A DNA stretch of 64,000 nt, taken from positions 1 to 64,000 of the forward strand of contig CAMFBN010000007.1 of assembly GCA_945948535.1 (NCBI GenBank). Reading direction: 5' to 3'. The DNA comes from an uncultured Clostridia bacterium (lineage in GTDB: Bacteria > Bacillota > Clostridia > Oscillospirales > Oscillospiraceae). Made by a program: the position numbers and the translations under genes. Positions 35,844-44,455 of the stretch are shown here, piece by piece; the stretch's first letter is position 1, and the number at the start of each line of letters is the position of its first letter. The notes beneath the pieces were generated by a model, which was not told the DNA's origin, did no database searches, and saw nothing but the letters and a program-made list of their open reading frames with translations.

Positions 35844-37361
35844 ATGGATTTCCGAGCTGCGGCCGTCTTCAGCAACCATATGGTTTTACAGCGGGATACC
35901 CCCATCCCTATCTGGGGACGGGCGAAACCCACGATGGAGGTCCGCTGCTTTCTCTCTGGAAATCGCTGGGGCGATGGTTCCATCGCCCATACCAAAGCCA
36001 ACGATCAAGGGCATTGGGAGCTTCGGCTCCCTGCCCTGTCGGCGGGAGGTCCCTATACCCTGACCCTGCGCTGCGGAAAACGGAAACAAATCTTTTCCGA
36101 TGTCTTTGTTGGAGATGTCTGGCTGGCAGGCGGCCAGAGCAACATGGAGTTGGCACTGATCGATTCCAAAGACGGCGATCTCGCCGTTTCCGCCTGCAAC
36201 GACCCAAGGCTTCACTTCTATGAGACGCCGAAGGTCACCACCCCAGAGCAAGCGGAACAGGCCCAAAGCGGCTGGCAGGTGCTTTCTCCCGAAACCGCCG
36301 CCAGAGTTTCTGCTGTGGCCTACTACGCGGCCCGGGAAATCGCCCGGGAACAGAACGTCCATGTGGGCATTCTGGAATGCTTCTGGGGCGGCACCTTCGC
36401 CCACTGCTGGATGCCCCGCCGGCTTCTGAAACAGTTCCCGGAGGGGCAGCAGCGGATAAGCTGGTACGATGCCCAGATCGGCGACAAAACCGACGAGGAA
36501 TTTGACGCCCAGTGCCGGGAATACCAATCCCAGGTGGACGCCTGGAACCAACGAATTGCCGACCTCCGTGCTATTGACCCAGAGGTCAGTTGGGCGGTTC
36601 TGAACGAGGAATGCGGTCTGTTCCCATGGCCCCCTCCCGCAGGCCGAACCGCTTATCAGCGGCCCGGCAATCTGTATGAGAGTATGCTTCGGCAGATCTG
36701 CCCCTATGCCATCCGGGGCTTCTGGTACTATCAGGGCTGTCAGGATGAGCAGTGGCCCCAGGACTACGCCGCACTGCTTCGCAATCTGGTACGCCGATGG
36801 CGGGCGGATTGGAACGACTCAGAGGGAAAGCTGCCATTTTTGCTTGTGCAGCTGCCTATGTATGATACGGAATTTCCGGGAAGCTGGCCTGTCATCCGGG
36901 CCGCTCAGAGTGAGATTGCTCATACGGAACCCAATGCGGGGCTGGTGGTGCTTGCCGACTGCGGAGAACGCGACAACATCCATCCCACCGACAAGCTGAC
37001 CCCCGGACGGCGGCTTGGCCTGCTGGCATTGGATGTGGTCTACCACCGTCCGGCCGTAGGTCGTTCCCCGGAGGTTTCCTCCGTTACTTATCAGGACAGT
37101 ACAGTCACAGTGCGATTTACGCAAACCGGCGGTGAACTGACCCTGTGTGGAAACGCGGAAGGCTTCCAGCTTGCGGGAAGTGACGAAAAATTCCATAACG
37201 CCGCTGCGGAGCTTCTCAGCCCGGACACCGTTCGGCTGACCTGCCCGGAGGTTCCCGATCCTGTGGCAGTACGCTACGCGTGGGAGAATTTCTGCCGTGC
37301 CGATCTGCACGGCGGCACCGGCCTCGCCGCGGCGCCGTTTTTGAACACAAAAGGTGAATGA
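35844..37361 (+). CDS. Sialate-O-acetylesterase-type SGNH esterase
   Basis: A 505-residue protein of the SIAE-type SGNH group (CE20-like), which removes O-acetyl groups from sialic acids or plant polysaccharide fragments. It has an N-terminal beta domain (AAVFSNHMVLQRDTPIPIWG), block I VWLAGGQSNMEL (nucleophile Ser), the central FWYYQGCQDEQWP, and the catalytic DNIHPTDK near residue 380. A C-terminal beta domain follows. There is no signal peptide, so it acts inside the cell on imported oligosaccharides; in this locus acetylated mannooligosaccharides are the natural guess. GGAGGG lies 7 nt before ATG 35844 and overlaps the end of the GH130 gene. Confidence 0.87.
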   Translation: MDFRAAAVFSNHMVLQRDTPIPIWGRAKPTMEVRCFLSGNRWGDGSIAHTKANDQGHWELRLPALSAGGPYTLTLRCGKRKQIFSDVFVGDVWLAGGQSNMELALIDSKDGDLAVSACNDPRLHFYETPKVTTPEQAEQAQSGWQVLSPETAARVSAVAYYAAREIAREQNVHVGILECFWGGTFAHCWMPRRLLKQFPEGQQRISWYDAQIGDKTDEEFDAQCREYQSQVDAWNQRIADLRAIDPEVSWAVLNEECGLFPWPPPAGRTAYQRPGNLYESMLRQICPYAIRGFWYYQGCQDEQWPQDYAALLRNLVRRWRADWNDSEGKLPFLLVQLPMYDTEFPGSWPVIRAAQSEIAHTEPNAGLVVLADCGERDNIHPTDKLTPGRRLGLLALDVVYHRPAVGRSPEVSSVTYQDSTVTVRFTQTGGELTLCGNAEGFQLAGSDEKFHNAAAELLSPDTVRLTCPEVPDPVAVRYAWENFCRADLHGGTGLAAAPFLNTKGE

Positions 37362-37362
37362 C

Positions 37363-37998
37363 ATGGATAGCAACAAACAGGAGCTGGAAAATAGGCCCTT
37401 CTTTCGGACCATGAGCAGCATCGGCGATTGTGTCGCCTTAAGCGTGCTGTGGCTTGTGTGCAGCCTGCCCGTCGTTACACTGGGCGCTTCCACCAGCGCT
37501 GCCTTTTCCGTAGCCGGGAAGATGGCAGCAAAGGAAGATACCTTTGTCTGGAAGGGCTTTTTCTCGGCATTCCGGCGGGATTTCGCCATTGCCACCCGGG
37601 CTTGGCTCCCCATGGCGCTGATTGCAGCCGTGATCGTGGGAGACTACCAAATCGGTCTGGCAAATCCCGGACGTTTGGGAGGCTTTCTCATTGCGGCGGC
37701 AGCTGCCATGGGTCTTGTCTGGCTGTGCGCCTTCGGCGGATGCTTCTCCCTGCTGCGCAGATTCAGCTATTCCAAAGCCGCCTATGCGCTGAAAGACGGC
37801 CTGATTTTGTGTATTGCCAACCCAAAGGCCACGGCTGTGTGGCTGGCGGTGGTTCTGGTGATGCCGGCCCTCTACCTGTTTGTACCGCCGCTTTTCTACT
37901 ATCTGCGGCTGCCGTGGACCTTTGTGGGCGGCGGCATTGCCATCGTCGCCTTTAGCTACGCTATTCGACCCGCATTCATCAAGCTTGAAAAGAAATGA
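37363..37998 (+). CDS. DUF624 (YesL-like) membrane protein
   Basis: A 211-residue membrane protein with an N-terminal RPFFRTMSSIGDCVALSVLW segment, CSLPVVTLGASTSA and about five hydrophobic helices, as in DUF624/YesL. Such genes travel with carbohydrate ABC importers and are thought to assist them; the mechanism is unknown. Its importer partner here is deleted (31810-32365). ATG 37363 is preceded by AAAAGGTGAATGAC and lies 1 nt after the esterase stop. The GTG 37354 frame start has no ribosome site. Confidence 0.85.
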   Translation: MDSNKQELENRPFFRTMSSIGDCVALSVLWLVCSLPVVTLGASTSAAFSVAGKMAAKEDTFVWKGFFSAFRRDFAIATRAWLPMALIAAVIVGDYQIGLANPGRLGGFLIAAAAAMGLVWLCAFGGCFSLLRRFSYSKAAYALKDGLILCIANPKATAVWLAVVLVMPALYLFVPPLFYYLRLPWTFVGGGIAIVAFSYAIRPAFIKLEKK

Positions 37999-38007
37999 GG
38001 TATTTTG

Positions 38008-38940
38008 ATGCCTGTTGTCAAATTACTGCCGACCTGTAAGGATTATATCTGGGGCGGCAACCGTCTCATGAAGGAATACAACAAGACGTTTTCCGGGGAG
38101 CGTCTGGCGGAGACCTGGGATCTGAGCTGCCATCCTGACGGCCCTTCCTTCATCGCCTCCGGCCCGGACGCGGGTATGACCCTGAGCGCCTACATCGAAA
38201 AGCATGGACGGCGGATTCTGGGAGCCAACTGCCAGATTTTTTAGGTGTTCCCCATTATCGCCAAGTTCATCGATGCCCGGGATGACCTGTCCATTCAGGT
38301 ACATCCCAACAACATGGATGCCATGGAAAAAGAGCACCAGTATGGCAAGAGTGAAATGTGGTATGTGCTGGAAGCCGATCCCGGCGCCTATCTCTACTAC
38401 GGCTTCACCCACCCCATCACCAAAGAGGAGTACCGCCGCCGGATTGAGGAAAACACCCTTGAGGAAGTGCTGAACGCGGTGCCTGTCAAGAAGGGCGACC
38501 TGTTCTACATCCCCGCCGGTACGGTGCACGCCATCTGCAAGGGCATCGTCATTGCGGAGATTCAGCAGAATTCCAATGTGACCTACCGGGTCTATGACCA
38601 CGGCCGGGTTGGCCCCGACGGAAAACCCCGGCAGCTGCACATTGACAAGGCTGTGGAGGTGTCCAAGCTGGAGCTGCCCTGCGCCCGCTATAACTTCGGC
38701 GGTCATCTGGTTCGCAGCGCCTTTTTTACGGTGGACCGCTTCGACGCACACTGCCAGATTGACACGGATGAAGAGTCCTTTACTTCCATCCTCGTTCTGG
38801 ACGGTGCGGGCAGTATTTCCTGCGGTGAGGATGTGCTTCCCTGCCGTAAGGGCGACAGCTTGTTCATTACCGCCAGCAGCGGCATGAGCTACCTCAGCGG
38901 CAATCTGCAGGTGCTCTGCACCAGAATCGGTACCATATAG
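38008..38940 (+). pseudogene. manA: Class I mannose-6-phosphate isomerase with in-frame amber stop
   Basis: A type I phosphomannose isomerase of 310 codons that interconverts mannose-6-P and fructose-6-P. Zinc-site motifs are LSIQVHPNN and KSEMWYVLEA, with FYIPAGTVHAICKGI and EIQQNSNVTYRVYDHGR following. A TAG at 38242-38244 interrupts codon 79 (…ANCQIF-stop-VFPIIAKFIDARDD…) exactly where homologues read straight through; one substitution from AAG would explain it. Both sides stay in one frame with no other damage. Internal re-initiation is unlikely because no ribosome site follows. It is the last gene of the operon. Confidence 0.88.
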
Positions 38941-38976
38941 TAAGGGGCACACAGTGAGGCAGCCCCCAAAATACAG

Positions 38977-39003
38977 CGCCCGGTTCTTGCAAAGAGCCGG
39001 GCG
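38977..39003 (+). terminator. Hairpin after manA
   Basis: CGCCCGG…CCGGGCG with an inner TTCTT/AAGAG pairing, 37 nt past the stop. It has a weak T tract. Confidence 0.5.
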
Positions 39004-39069
39004 TTGGCGTATCATTAAGGTGCCAAAATAAGATGCCGTCGATGCGCAGGCAGTACCATACTTTTCGGA

Positions 39070-39265
39070 AAAATCAGCGTGGATCTATCGACTTTTCGCC
39101 CCCTCCCATGGTATAATACCTGTAATTATCCATGGAAGGGGGCGTTTTCTTTGCCTGAACAAGTGAAAAAGACGCCGTGTTGTGTCGGTTTGCTGGCCCA
39201 TGTATGAGCCAATAGATGAGAACCACATTTTAACAGCCCTGAGAAGTTCGAATTTCTCGGGGCTT
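39070..39265 (+). repeat. Copy 2 of the GTPase-NYN promoter/5' end, with short ORF
   Basis: Colinear with 52158-52300 across the -35 region, TATAAT (39112-39117), an inverted repeat (CGCCCCCTCCCATGG / CCATGGAAGGGGGCG), the ribosome site and the first 18 codons. The ORF TTG 39151-39207 reads MPEQVKKTPCCVGLLAHV if TTG starts, then stop; the intact gene has MPEQPKKTPCGIGVLAHVDA. The 50 nt after the stop match copy 1 and end in a hairpin AGCCCTGAGAA…TTCTCGGGGCT followed by TTCTTGCTTTTT. It could make a short terminated transcript and an 18-residue peptide. Confidence 0.75.
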
Positions 39266-39373
39266 TCTTGCTTTTTGCGGTATATATAGCCTTCATTTTG
39301 TGCTTTGCGGTACAATCGACATTCCAATCATTCTCCGATACAATGACAACACCAAAGTAAAGGAGGACTGACC

Positions 39374-39721
39374 ATGAACATCCACTATATCCGCGCAGGG
39401 GATTACTTTATTCCAGACCTGACGCTGCCGGAGGAAACCCGCCCCATCGGCAAGTGGGGACGAATGCACCGGGAGTATTTGAGGGAGCATAATCCGATTC
39501 AGTACAACTGCTTGCTTTTGTCAGGCGAACTGTGGACATACTTTGCTGACCTGAATCAGCAGGCACAGGACAGGCTGGAGCGGATGATTGACCAGATGAA
39601 AGCAGCCGAGGGAATTACGGAATCCATGAAAGCCAGTGACCCAATGGCATGGGTGCAGCGCATGAATAATATCCGTTTCTGGGCCGAGGAGATCATCCGA
39701 GAGGAGATGATCAATGTATGA
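39374..39721 (+). CDS. TnpV-family transposon-encoded protein
   Basis: 115 residues of the TnpV type: IPDLTLPEETRPIGKWGRMH, REYLREHNPIQYNCLLLSGE and a C-terminal IRFWAEEIIREEMI. TnpV proteins accompany mobilisable transposons of Clostridia; their role is unknown. GGAGG lies 8 nt before ATG 39374, and the stop overlaps the next start (ATGA). It marks the left side of the mobile island. Confidence 0.85.
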   Translation: MNIHYIRAGDYFIPDLTLPEETRPIGKWGRMHREYLREHNPIQYNCLLLSGELWTYFADLNQQAQDRLERMIDQMKAAEGITESMKASDPMAWVQRMNNIRFWAEEIIREEMINV

Positions 39722-40026
39722 ACATGGAAGAATATTTCCGTGCACTGGAAACCTATGTTGCGTCCCGCAAACTGAATCTTGGTGATGGTGGTGCTGTCCT
39801 GTCGTTGCTCTACGAGGCTTACGGAGATGTCAACCGTATCTATGATGATCAAATCAAGGCTGATTTTGCAGAACTGTATCAGGCATTGAACGGAATGCCG
39901 CTACAGGAAATGGATTGGATTGTCAATCCCGTCTGCGCCCTCTGCCGGGATCATGAACGGAATGGTTTTATTCATGGCGTGCAGGTTGGTATCCGATTGG
40001 CACAGGAAGTACAAAGTACAGAATAG
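39718..40026 (+). CDS. DUF6809-like small protein
   Basis: 102 residues, mostly helical, with LLYEAYGDVNRIYDDQIKAD, MPLQEMDWIVNPVCALCRDH and a C-terminal GFIHGVQVGIRLAQE. I recognise this as the small hypothetical family often encoded next to TnpV. It contains a CALCRDH motif that could bind metal. It is coupled to TnpV by a 4-nt overlap. Confidence 0.7.
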   Translation: MNMEEYFRALETYVASRKLNLGDGGAVLSLLYEAYGDVNRIYDDQIKADFAELYQALNGMPLQEMDWIVNPVCALCRDHERNGFIHGVQVGIRLAQEVQSTE

Positions 40027-40096
40027 CCCATATACTACGCCTGGACTCCAATACAGAGCTGGGGCGTATCTTCAATGTAAATAGCAACCTAACAAC

Positions 40097-40125
40097 AATG
40101 CCATGCGCTCGGGACGCATGGCATT
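40097..40125 (+). terminator. Terminator after the TnpV operon
   Basis: Perfect 11-bp stem AATGCCATGCG / CGCATGGCATT with a 7-nt loop, followed by TCATT. Confidence 0.7.
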
Positions 40126-40178
40126 TCATTAAGTCCAAGTTTTTAAACCAACATGAAAAAGATTGATGATGCAATTAT

Positions 40179-40194
40179 GTGATGACATCACGGA
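40179..40194. promoter_or_regulatory. Shared operator-like site 1
   Basis: GTGATGACATCACGGA: inverted GTGAT/ATCAC arms around 3 nt. It differs at one base from the site at 46611-46626. It lies 60 nt before the SDR gene. Confidence 0.55.
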
Positions 40195-40252
40195 GAGGAA
40201 CTGATCTTTTGGATATATTACAACCATAGATCATACCAAGGAGGTATTCGAT

Positions 40253-40999
40253 ATGAGACTCAAAGATAAAGTTGCCATTATTACCGGTGGAAGTCGAGGA
40301 ATCGGATTTGCTACTGCTGACAAATTTTTGAAGGAGGGTGCTACTGTCATTCTGACCGCAAGCTCGCAAGGTTCTGCTGACAAAGCGGTTGCGCAGCTGA
40401 AAGAAAAGTACCCTGATGCAACAGTTGCGGGAATCAGTCCTAACCTGTCCAGTTTGGAGTCTGTCCGCAATGCCTTCCGAGAAGCTGCCTCGAAATACGG
40501 CTGCATTGATATTCTGGTAAACAACGCCGGTGTATCTGAAAGCACGCCCTTTACCGAGTATACCGAAGAAACCTTTGATAAGGTGATGGATCTGAATGTA
40601 AAAGGCGTGTTCAATGCTACAAGAGCCGCCAGTGAGTGCATGATTGCAAAAGGTCAAGGTGTTATTCTCTCCACCTCCTCAATGGTCAGCATTTACGGCC
40701 AGCCCAGTGGCTTTGCTTATCCCGCATCCAAATTTGCTGTCAATGGCCTGACGGTTTCCCTTGCCCGAGAATTGGGTCCGAAGGGTATTCGAGTGAATGC
40801 AGTCGCTCCCGGTATTACCCTGACTGATATGATGAAGGCTGTTCCCAAGGAAGTAATTGATCCGCTCATCAAGCAGATCCCCCTGCGCCGCCTGGGTCAG
40901 CCGGAGGATATTGCCAATGCATTTGTATTCCTGGCATCTGACGAAGCATCCTATATCACGGGTGTTGTGCTCAGTGTAGACGGAATGGCAAGAACATAA
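40253..40999 (+). CDS. SDR-family oxidoreductase (FabG-like)
   Basis: 248 residues of the classical SDR fold: TGGSRGIGFA (residues 11-20), NNAGV (about 86-90), STSSMVSIYG with the catalytic Ser, YPASKFAVNG with Tyr/Lys (about 156-160), VNAVAPGIT, and a C-terminal GVVLSVDGM. It is close to 3-oxoacyl-ACP reductases and glucose dehydrogenase-like enzymes; the substrate is not evident. It is the first gene of the redox cargo, with AAGGAGG before ATG 40253 and an operator-like palindrome upstream. Confidence 0.88.
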   Translation: MRLKDKVAIITGGSRGIGFATADKFLKEGATVILTASSQGSADKAVAQLKEKYPDATVAGISPNLSSLESVRNAFREAASKYGCIDILVNNAGVSESTPFTEYTEETFDKVMDLNVKGVFNATRAASECMIAKGQGVILSTSSMVSIYGQPSGFAYPASKFAVNGLTVSLARELGPKGIRVNAVAPGITLTDMMKAVPKEVIDPLIKQIPLRRLGQPEDIANAFVFLASDEASYITGVVLSVDGMART

Positions 41000-41058
41000 A
41001 AACGGAAACAGGGCAGCTGGAAACGGCTGCTCCATCTTCAAAATATGGAGGTATACAC

Positions 41059-41448
41059 ATGAAAAGAATCATTCCTATTTTAATTGCGTTACTGCTTTTG
41101 TCCGGTTGTGGAGCCGTATCCGCTGAAAAAACCTATCGACAGATTACCATGGAGGAAGCTGTTACGATGATGGAGGAGGAAACCGGATACATCATCCTCG
41201 ATGTTCGTACTGCTCAGGAATATAGCGAAAAGCATATTCCCGGTGCTATCAATATTGCCAACGAATCCATTGGCACAGAGGATATCTCTGAACTGCCGGA
41301 TAAAGATCAGCTGATTCTGGTATACTGCCGCAGCGGTAATCGGAGTAAGCAGGCATCCGAAAAACTGGTGAAGCTGGGCTACACCAATATTGTAGAGATC
41401 GGTGGAATTAACAGTTGGCCCGGTGAAACAGTCACCGGCGATAAGTGA
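41059..41448 (+). CDS. Rhodanese-domain lipoprotein
   Basis: 129 residues. A lipoprotein signal (MKRIIPILIALLLLSGC, Cys 17) precedes a single rhodanese domain with YIILDVRTAQEYSEKHIPGA and the active loop VYCRSGNRSKQA (Cys about 96). Rhodaneses transfer sulfane sulfur; here the domain is exposed on the outer membrane face. It is first of a sulfur-handling run with thioredoxin, a cytosolic rhodanese and a CoA-disulfide-reductase-type flavoprotein. Confidence 0.88.
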   Translation: MKRIIPILIALLLLSGCGAVSAEKTYRQITMEEAVTMMEEETGYIILDVRTAQEYSEKHIPGAINIANESIGTEDISELPDKDQLILVYCRSGNRSKQASEKLVKLGYTNIVEIGGINSWPGETVTGDK

Positions 41449-41518
41449 TATCATCACAGAACAAACAACGACTGCCGGATATAATGAAACCATAAAATGA
41501 AAACAGGAGGACTTAAAT

Positions 41519-41824
41519 ATGTCTGCTATCCATGTAAATAAAAACAATTTCAATCAAGAGGTTTTGAACTCGGACAAGCCCGTCCTGCTGGATTTCTGGG
41601 CAAGCTGGTGCGGTCCCTGCCGGATGGTCAGTCCTATCGTGGACGAAATTGCCGCAGAGCGCAGTGACATCAAAGTGTGCAAAATCAATGTGGACGAGCA
41701 GCCGGAGCTGGCAGCGCGGTTCGGTGTGATGAGCATCCCCACTCTGGTAGTGATGAAGAACGGAAAGGTTATCAATCAGGCTGTCGGTGCCAGACCTAAG
41801 GCCCAGATTCTCGCCATGCTGTAA
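41519..41824 (+). CDS. trxA: Thioredoxin
   Basis: 101 residues with the redox site WASWCGPCRM (Cys about 32 and 35), the cis-proline SIPTLVVMKNG and a canonical thioredoxin fold length. It reduces protein disulfides and could serve the neighbouring rhodaneses or persulfide reductase. AGGAGG lies 8-9 nt before ATG 41519, and it is followed 12 nt later by the rhodanese gene. Confidence 0.93.
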   Translation: MSAIHVNKNNFNQEVLNSDKPVLLDFWASWCGPCRMVSPIVDEIAAERSDIKVCKINVDEQPELAARFGVMSIPTLVVMKNGKVINQAVGARPKAQILAML

Positions 41825-41836
41825 GGAGGTGCAAAG

Positions 41837-42157
41837 ATGGGATTCTTCGATTTTCTGAAAGGCCCTGACATCAATCAGGGTGTTAAAGAATACAACGCTA
41901 CGGATGGTGCCGTCCTGCTGGATGTTCGCACCCCCGATGAATACCGACAGGGGCATATCCCTGGCAGCAAAAATGTCCCCTTGCAGTCTATTGACAAAGT
42001 GGCTGGTATGATTGAGGGTAAAGCTACCCCCATCTTTGTACACTGTCTCAGTGGCGCAAGAAGCCGACAGGCAGCTGCTGTTTTGCAGCAGATGGGTTAT
42101 AACAACGTGAAAAACATCGGCGGTATTTCCGCTTATACAGGAAAGGTGGAACGCTAA
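41837..42157 (+). CDS. Cytosolic single-domain rhodanese
   Basis: 106 residues. The rhodanese motifs are VLLDVRTPDEYRQGHIPGSK and the active loop HCLSGARSRQ (Cys about 72). Its N terminus MGFFDFLKGPDIN lacks a signal, so it is cytosolic, unlike the lipoprotein at 41059. It ends 1 nt before the flavoprotein gene, suggesting a shared sulfur-relay function. Confidence 0.88.
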   Translation: MGFFDFLKGPDINQGVKEYNATDGAVLLDVRTPDEYRQGHIPGSKNVPLQSIDKVAGMIEGKATPIFVHCLSGARSRQAAAVLQQMGYNNVKNIGGISAYTGKVER

Positions 42158-42158
42158 C

Positions 42159-43850
42159 ATGAAGGTTGTGATCGTAGGCGGTGTGGCAGGCGGTGCTACC
42201 GCTGCCGCCCGTATTCGCAGACTAAATGAGCAGGCGGAAATTGTGGTATTTGAGCGGTCGGGATATATTTCTTACGCCAACTGCGGTCTGCCGTATTATA
42301 TTGGTGATGTGATCACCGATCCCGAGGCTCTGACCCTCCAGACCCCGGAAAGCTTCTTCTCTCGCTTCCGGGTGACCATGAAGATTCGCCATGAGGTCAC
42401 GGCCATCCACCCAGATCGGAAAACCGTGTCCGTGCGGAATATGAAAACCGGGGAAGTATTTGAGGAATGCTACGACAAACTGCTGCTCTCTCCCGGTGCG
42501 AAACCCACCCAGCCCCGACTTCCCGGTGTGGGGCTTAATAAGCTCTTCACCCTGCGCACTGTGGAGGACACCTTCCGCATTAAAGAATTTATCCGAACCA
42601 ATCACCCCAAATCTGCCGTTCTGGCAGGCGGAGGTTTTATTGGTTTGGAGCTGGCAGAAAACCTGCGGGAGCTGGGAATGGAGGTCACCATCGTCCAGCG
42701 CCCGAAACAGCTTATGAATCCCTTTGACCCGGATATGGCTGCGTTCATCCACAATGAAATGCGCAGGAACGGTGTCAAGCTGGCGCTGGGACATACGGTG
42801 GAAGGTTTCGAGGAGAAAGACGGCGGCGTGGATGTGCTGCTGAAAGATGAGCAGCCCCTCCATGCCGATCTTGTGGTGCTGGCCATCGGCGTTACCCCAG
42901 ATACCGGTCTTGCCAAGGAAGCCGGGCTGGAACTGGGGATCAAGGGAAGCATTCTGGTCAATGACCGGATGGAAACTTCGGTTCCCGACATTTACGCCGT
43001 AGGCGATGCGGTGCAGGTGAAGCACTTTGTCACCGGGCAGGATGCTTTGATCTCTTTGGCAGGTCCTGCCAACAAACAGGGGCGAATTGCGGCGGACAAT
43101 ATCTGCGGCGGAGACAGCCATTATACCGGCTCCCAAGGCAGCAGCGTTATCAAGGTCTTTGACATGACTGCCGCTACTACCGGCATCAATGAGACCAATG
43201 CGAAAAAGGCAGGGTTTTCTGTCGATACCGTCATACTGTCGCCCATGAGCCATGCGGGCTACTACCCCGGCGGTAAGGTCATGACCATGAAGGTGGTATT
43301 TGAGAAAGAAACCTACCGTCTGCTGGGGACGCAGATCGTGGGCTACGAAGGCGTGGACAAGCGCATCGACGTACTGGCAACCGCCATTCACGCGGGAATG
43401 AAAGCCACGCAGCTAAAGGATCTGGACCTTGCTTACGCACCGCCTTATTCTTCTGCCAAGGACCCGGTGAATATGGCAGGATTTATCATCGACAACATTG
43501 CCAGCAGCACTCTGAAGCAGTGGCATCTGGAGGATGCCGCCGGGCTGCCCCGGGACGGCAGCGTGACCCTGTTGGACACCCGCACAGTGGAAGAATTTGC
43601 CCACGGACACATCGACGGCTTCACCAACATCCCGGTGGACGAGCTGCGGGAACGGTTGGGTGAACTGGACAAGAGTAAGCCTGTCTACGTCATCTGCCAG
43701 AGCGGCCTGCGCAGCTACATCGCCTGCCGCATCCTGGCCGGAAACGGCTATAACTGCTACAACTTCTCCGGCGGCTTCCGGTTCTATGACGCGGTAACGC
43801 ATGACCGCTGCCTCATCCAGTCGGCAACCGCCTGCGGTATGGACAAATAA
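42159..43850 (+). CDS. CoA-disulfide reductase/persulfide reductase with rhodanese domain
   Basis: A 563-residue flavoprotein of the pyridine nucleotide-disulfide oxidoreductase family with a C-terminal rhodanese domain (about 460-555), the layout of CoADR-Rhd and NADH-dependent persulfide reductases. It has the FAD motif VIVGGVAGGATAAARIRR, the single active Cys in SYANCGLPYYIG (about 43), an NAD motif VLAGGGFIGLELAENLRE, DIYAVGDAVQV and the rhodanese loop VICQSGLRSYIA. It reduces CoA disulfide, CoA persulfide or polysulfide; which one is open. Confidence 0.9.
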   Translation: MKVVIVGGVAGGATAAARIRRLNEQAEIVVFERSGYISYANCGLPYYIGDVITDPEALTLQTPESFFSRFRVTMKIRHEVTAIHPDRKTVSVRNMKTGEVFEECYDKLLLSPGAKPTQPRLPGVGLNKLFTLRTVEDTFRIKEFIRTNHPKSAVLAGGGFIGLELAENLRELGMEVTIVQRPKQLMNPFDPDMAAFIHNEMRRNGVKLALGHTVEGFEEKDGGVDVLLKDEQPLHADLVVLAIGVTPDTGLAKEAGLELGIKGSILVNDRMETSVPDIYAVGDAVQVKHFVTGQDALISLAGPANKQGRIAADNICGGDSHYTGSQGSSVIKVFDMTAATTGINETNAKKAGFSVDTVILSPMSHAGYYPGGKVMTMKVVFEKETYRLLGTQIVGYEGVDKRIDVLATAIHAGMKATQLKDLDLAYAPPYSSAKDPVNMAGFIIDNIASSTLKQWHLEDAAGLPRDGSVTLLDTRTVEEFAHGHIDGFTNIPVDELRERLGELDKSKPVYVICQSGLRSYIACRILAGNGYNCYNFSGGFRFYDAVTHDRCLIQSATACGMDK

Positions 43851-43852
43851 CA

Positions 43853-43894
43853 ATAACCCCTTCTCAGATTCCGCAAGAAATGAGAAGGGGTTAT
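43853..43894. terminator. Bidirectional terminator between convergent genes
   Basis: Perfect 14-bp arms ATAACCCCTTCTCA / TGAGAAGGGGTTAT, just after the flavoprotein stop and before the end of the chromate transporter gene. Confidence 0.8.
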
Positions 43895-43897
43895 CCT

Positions 43898-44455
43898 TTA
43901 GTAAATGATAATTCCAAGCACAGCCGAGGCAATGATCAGCAGGATTGGCGATGGTTTTTCTTTTTTCAGATAGCGATAGATGGGTATGCAGGCAGTCAGT
44001 ACCGCCGTCATCAGCAGCGCCCGGAAGTCCACATTGGCACCTTGTACCAAAGGAAAGCAATTGTGCAGCGTCATATAAAGACCGGTAGCCAGGATGATGC
44101 CAATCATACAAGGCTTCAGTCCTTGCAGAACAGCCTGCGCATACCTACTTTTCAGAATGCTCCCCAGCAGGTTCATGACCAGCAAAATCACAAAGAAGGA
44201 TGGCAGTACCACCGCCAGTGTAGCGAGGACTGCACCCAAAAATCCGGCTTGACTGCTGCCCACATAGGTAGCCAGATTCACCATAATGGGACCAGGTGTG
44301 CTCTCGCTGACGGCAATCATATAGCTCAATTCTGCATCGCTTAGCCAGCCGTAGGACAGCACCACATCCCGGATGAGAGGGATGGCGCTATATGCACCGC
44401 CAAATGTAAAGCTGCCTACTTTCAAAAAGCCCAAAAGCAGTTCCAGATAGATCAT
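43898..44455 (-). CDS. Chromate transporter family protein, half-size subunit B
   Basis: 185 residues, one half of the CHR (ChrA) family. It has the family motifs FTFGGAYSAIPLI, the SESTPGPIMVNLATYVG loop and several membrane helices. Half-size CHR proteins occur as pairs that assemble; the substrate may be chromate or sulfate, and in a sulfur-linked cargo sulfate/sulfite is worth considering. It overlaps its partner by 4 nt. Confidence 0.88.
   Translation of the reverse strand: MIYLELLLGFLKVGSFTFGGAYSAIPLIRDVVLSYGWLSDAELSYMIAVSESTPGPIMVNLATYVGSSQAGFLGAVLATLAVVLPSFFVILLVMNLLGSILKSRYAQAVLQGLKPCMIGIILATGLYMTLHNCFPLVQGANVDFRALLMTAVLTACIPIYRYLKKEKPSPILLIIASAVLGIIIY

Noticed and set aside
38242..38244. 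Genetic-code change with TAG read as an amino acid
   Set aside because: TAG ends several intact genes here (16664, 55370, 55800), so it is used as a normal stop.
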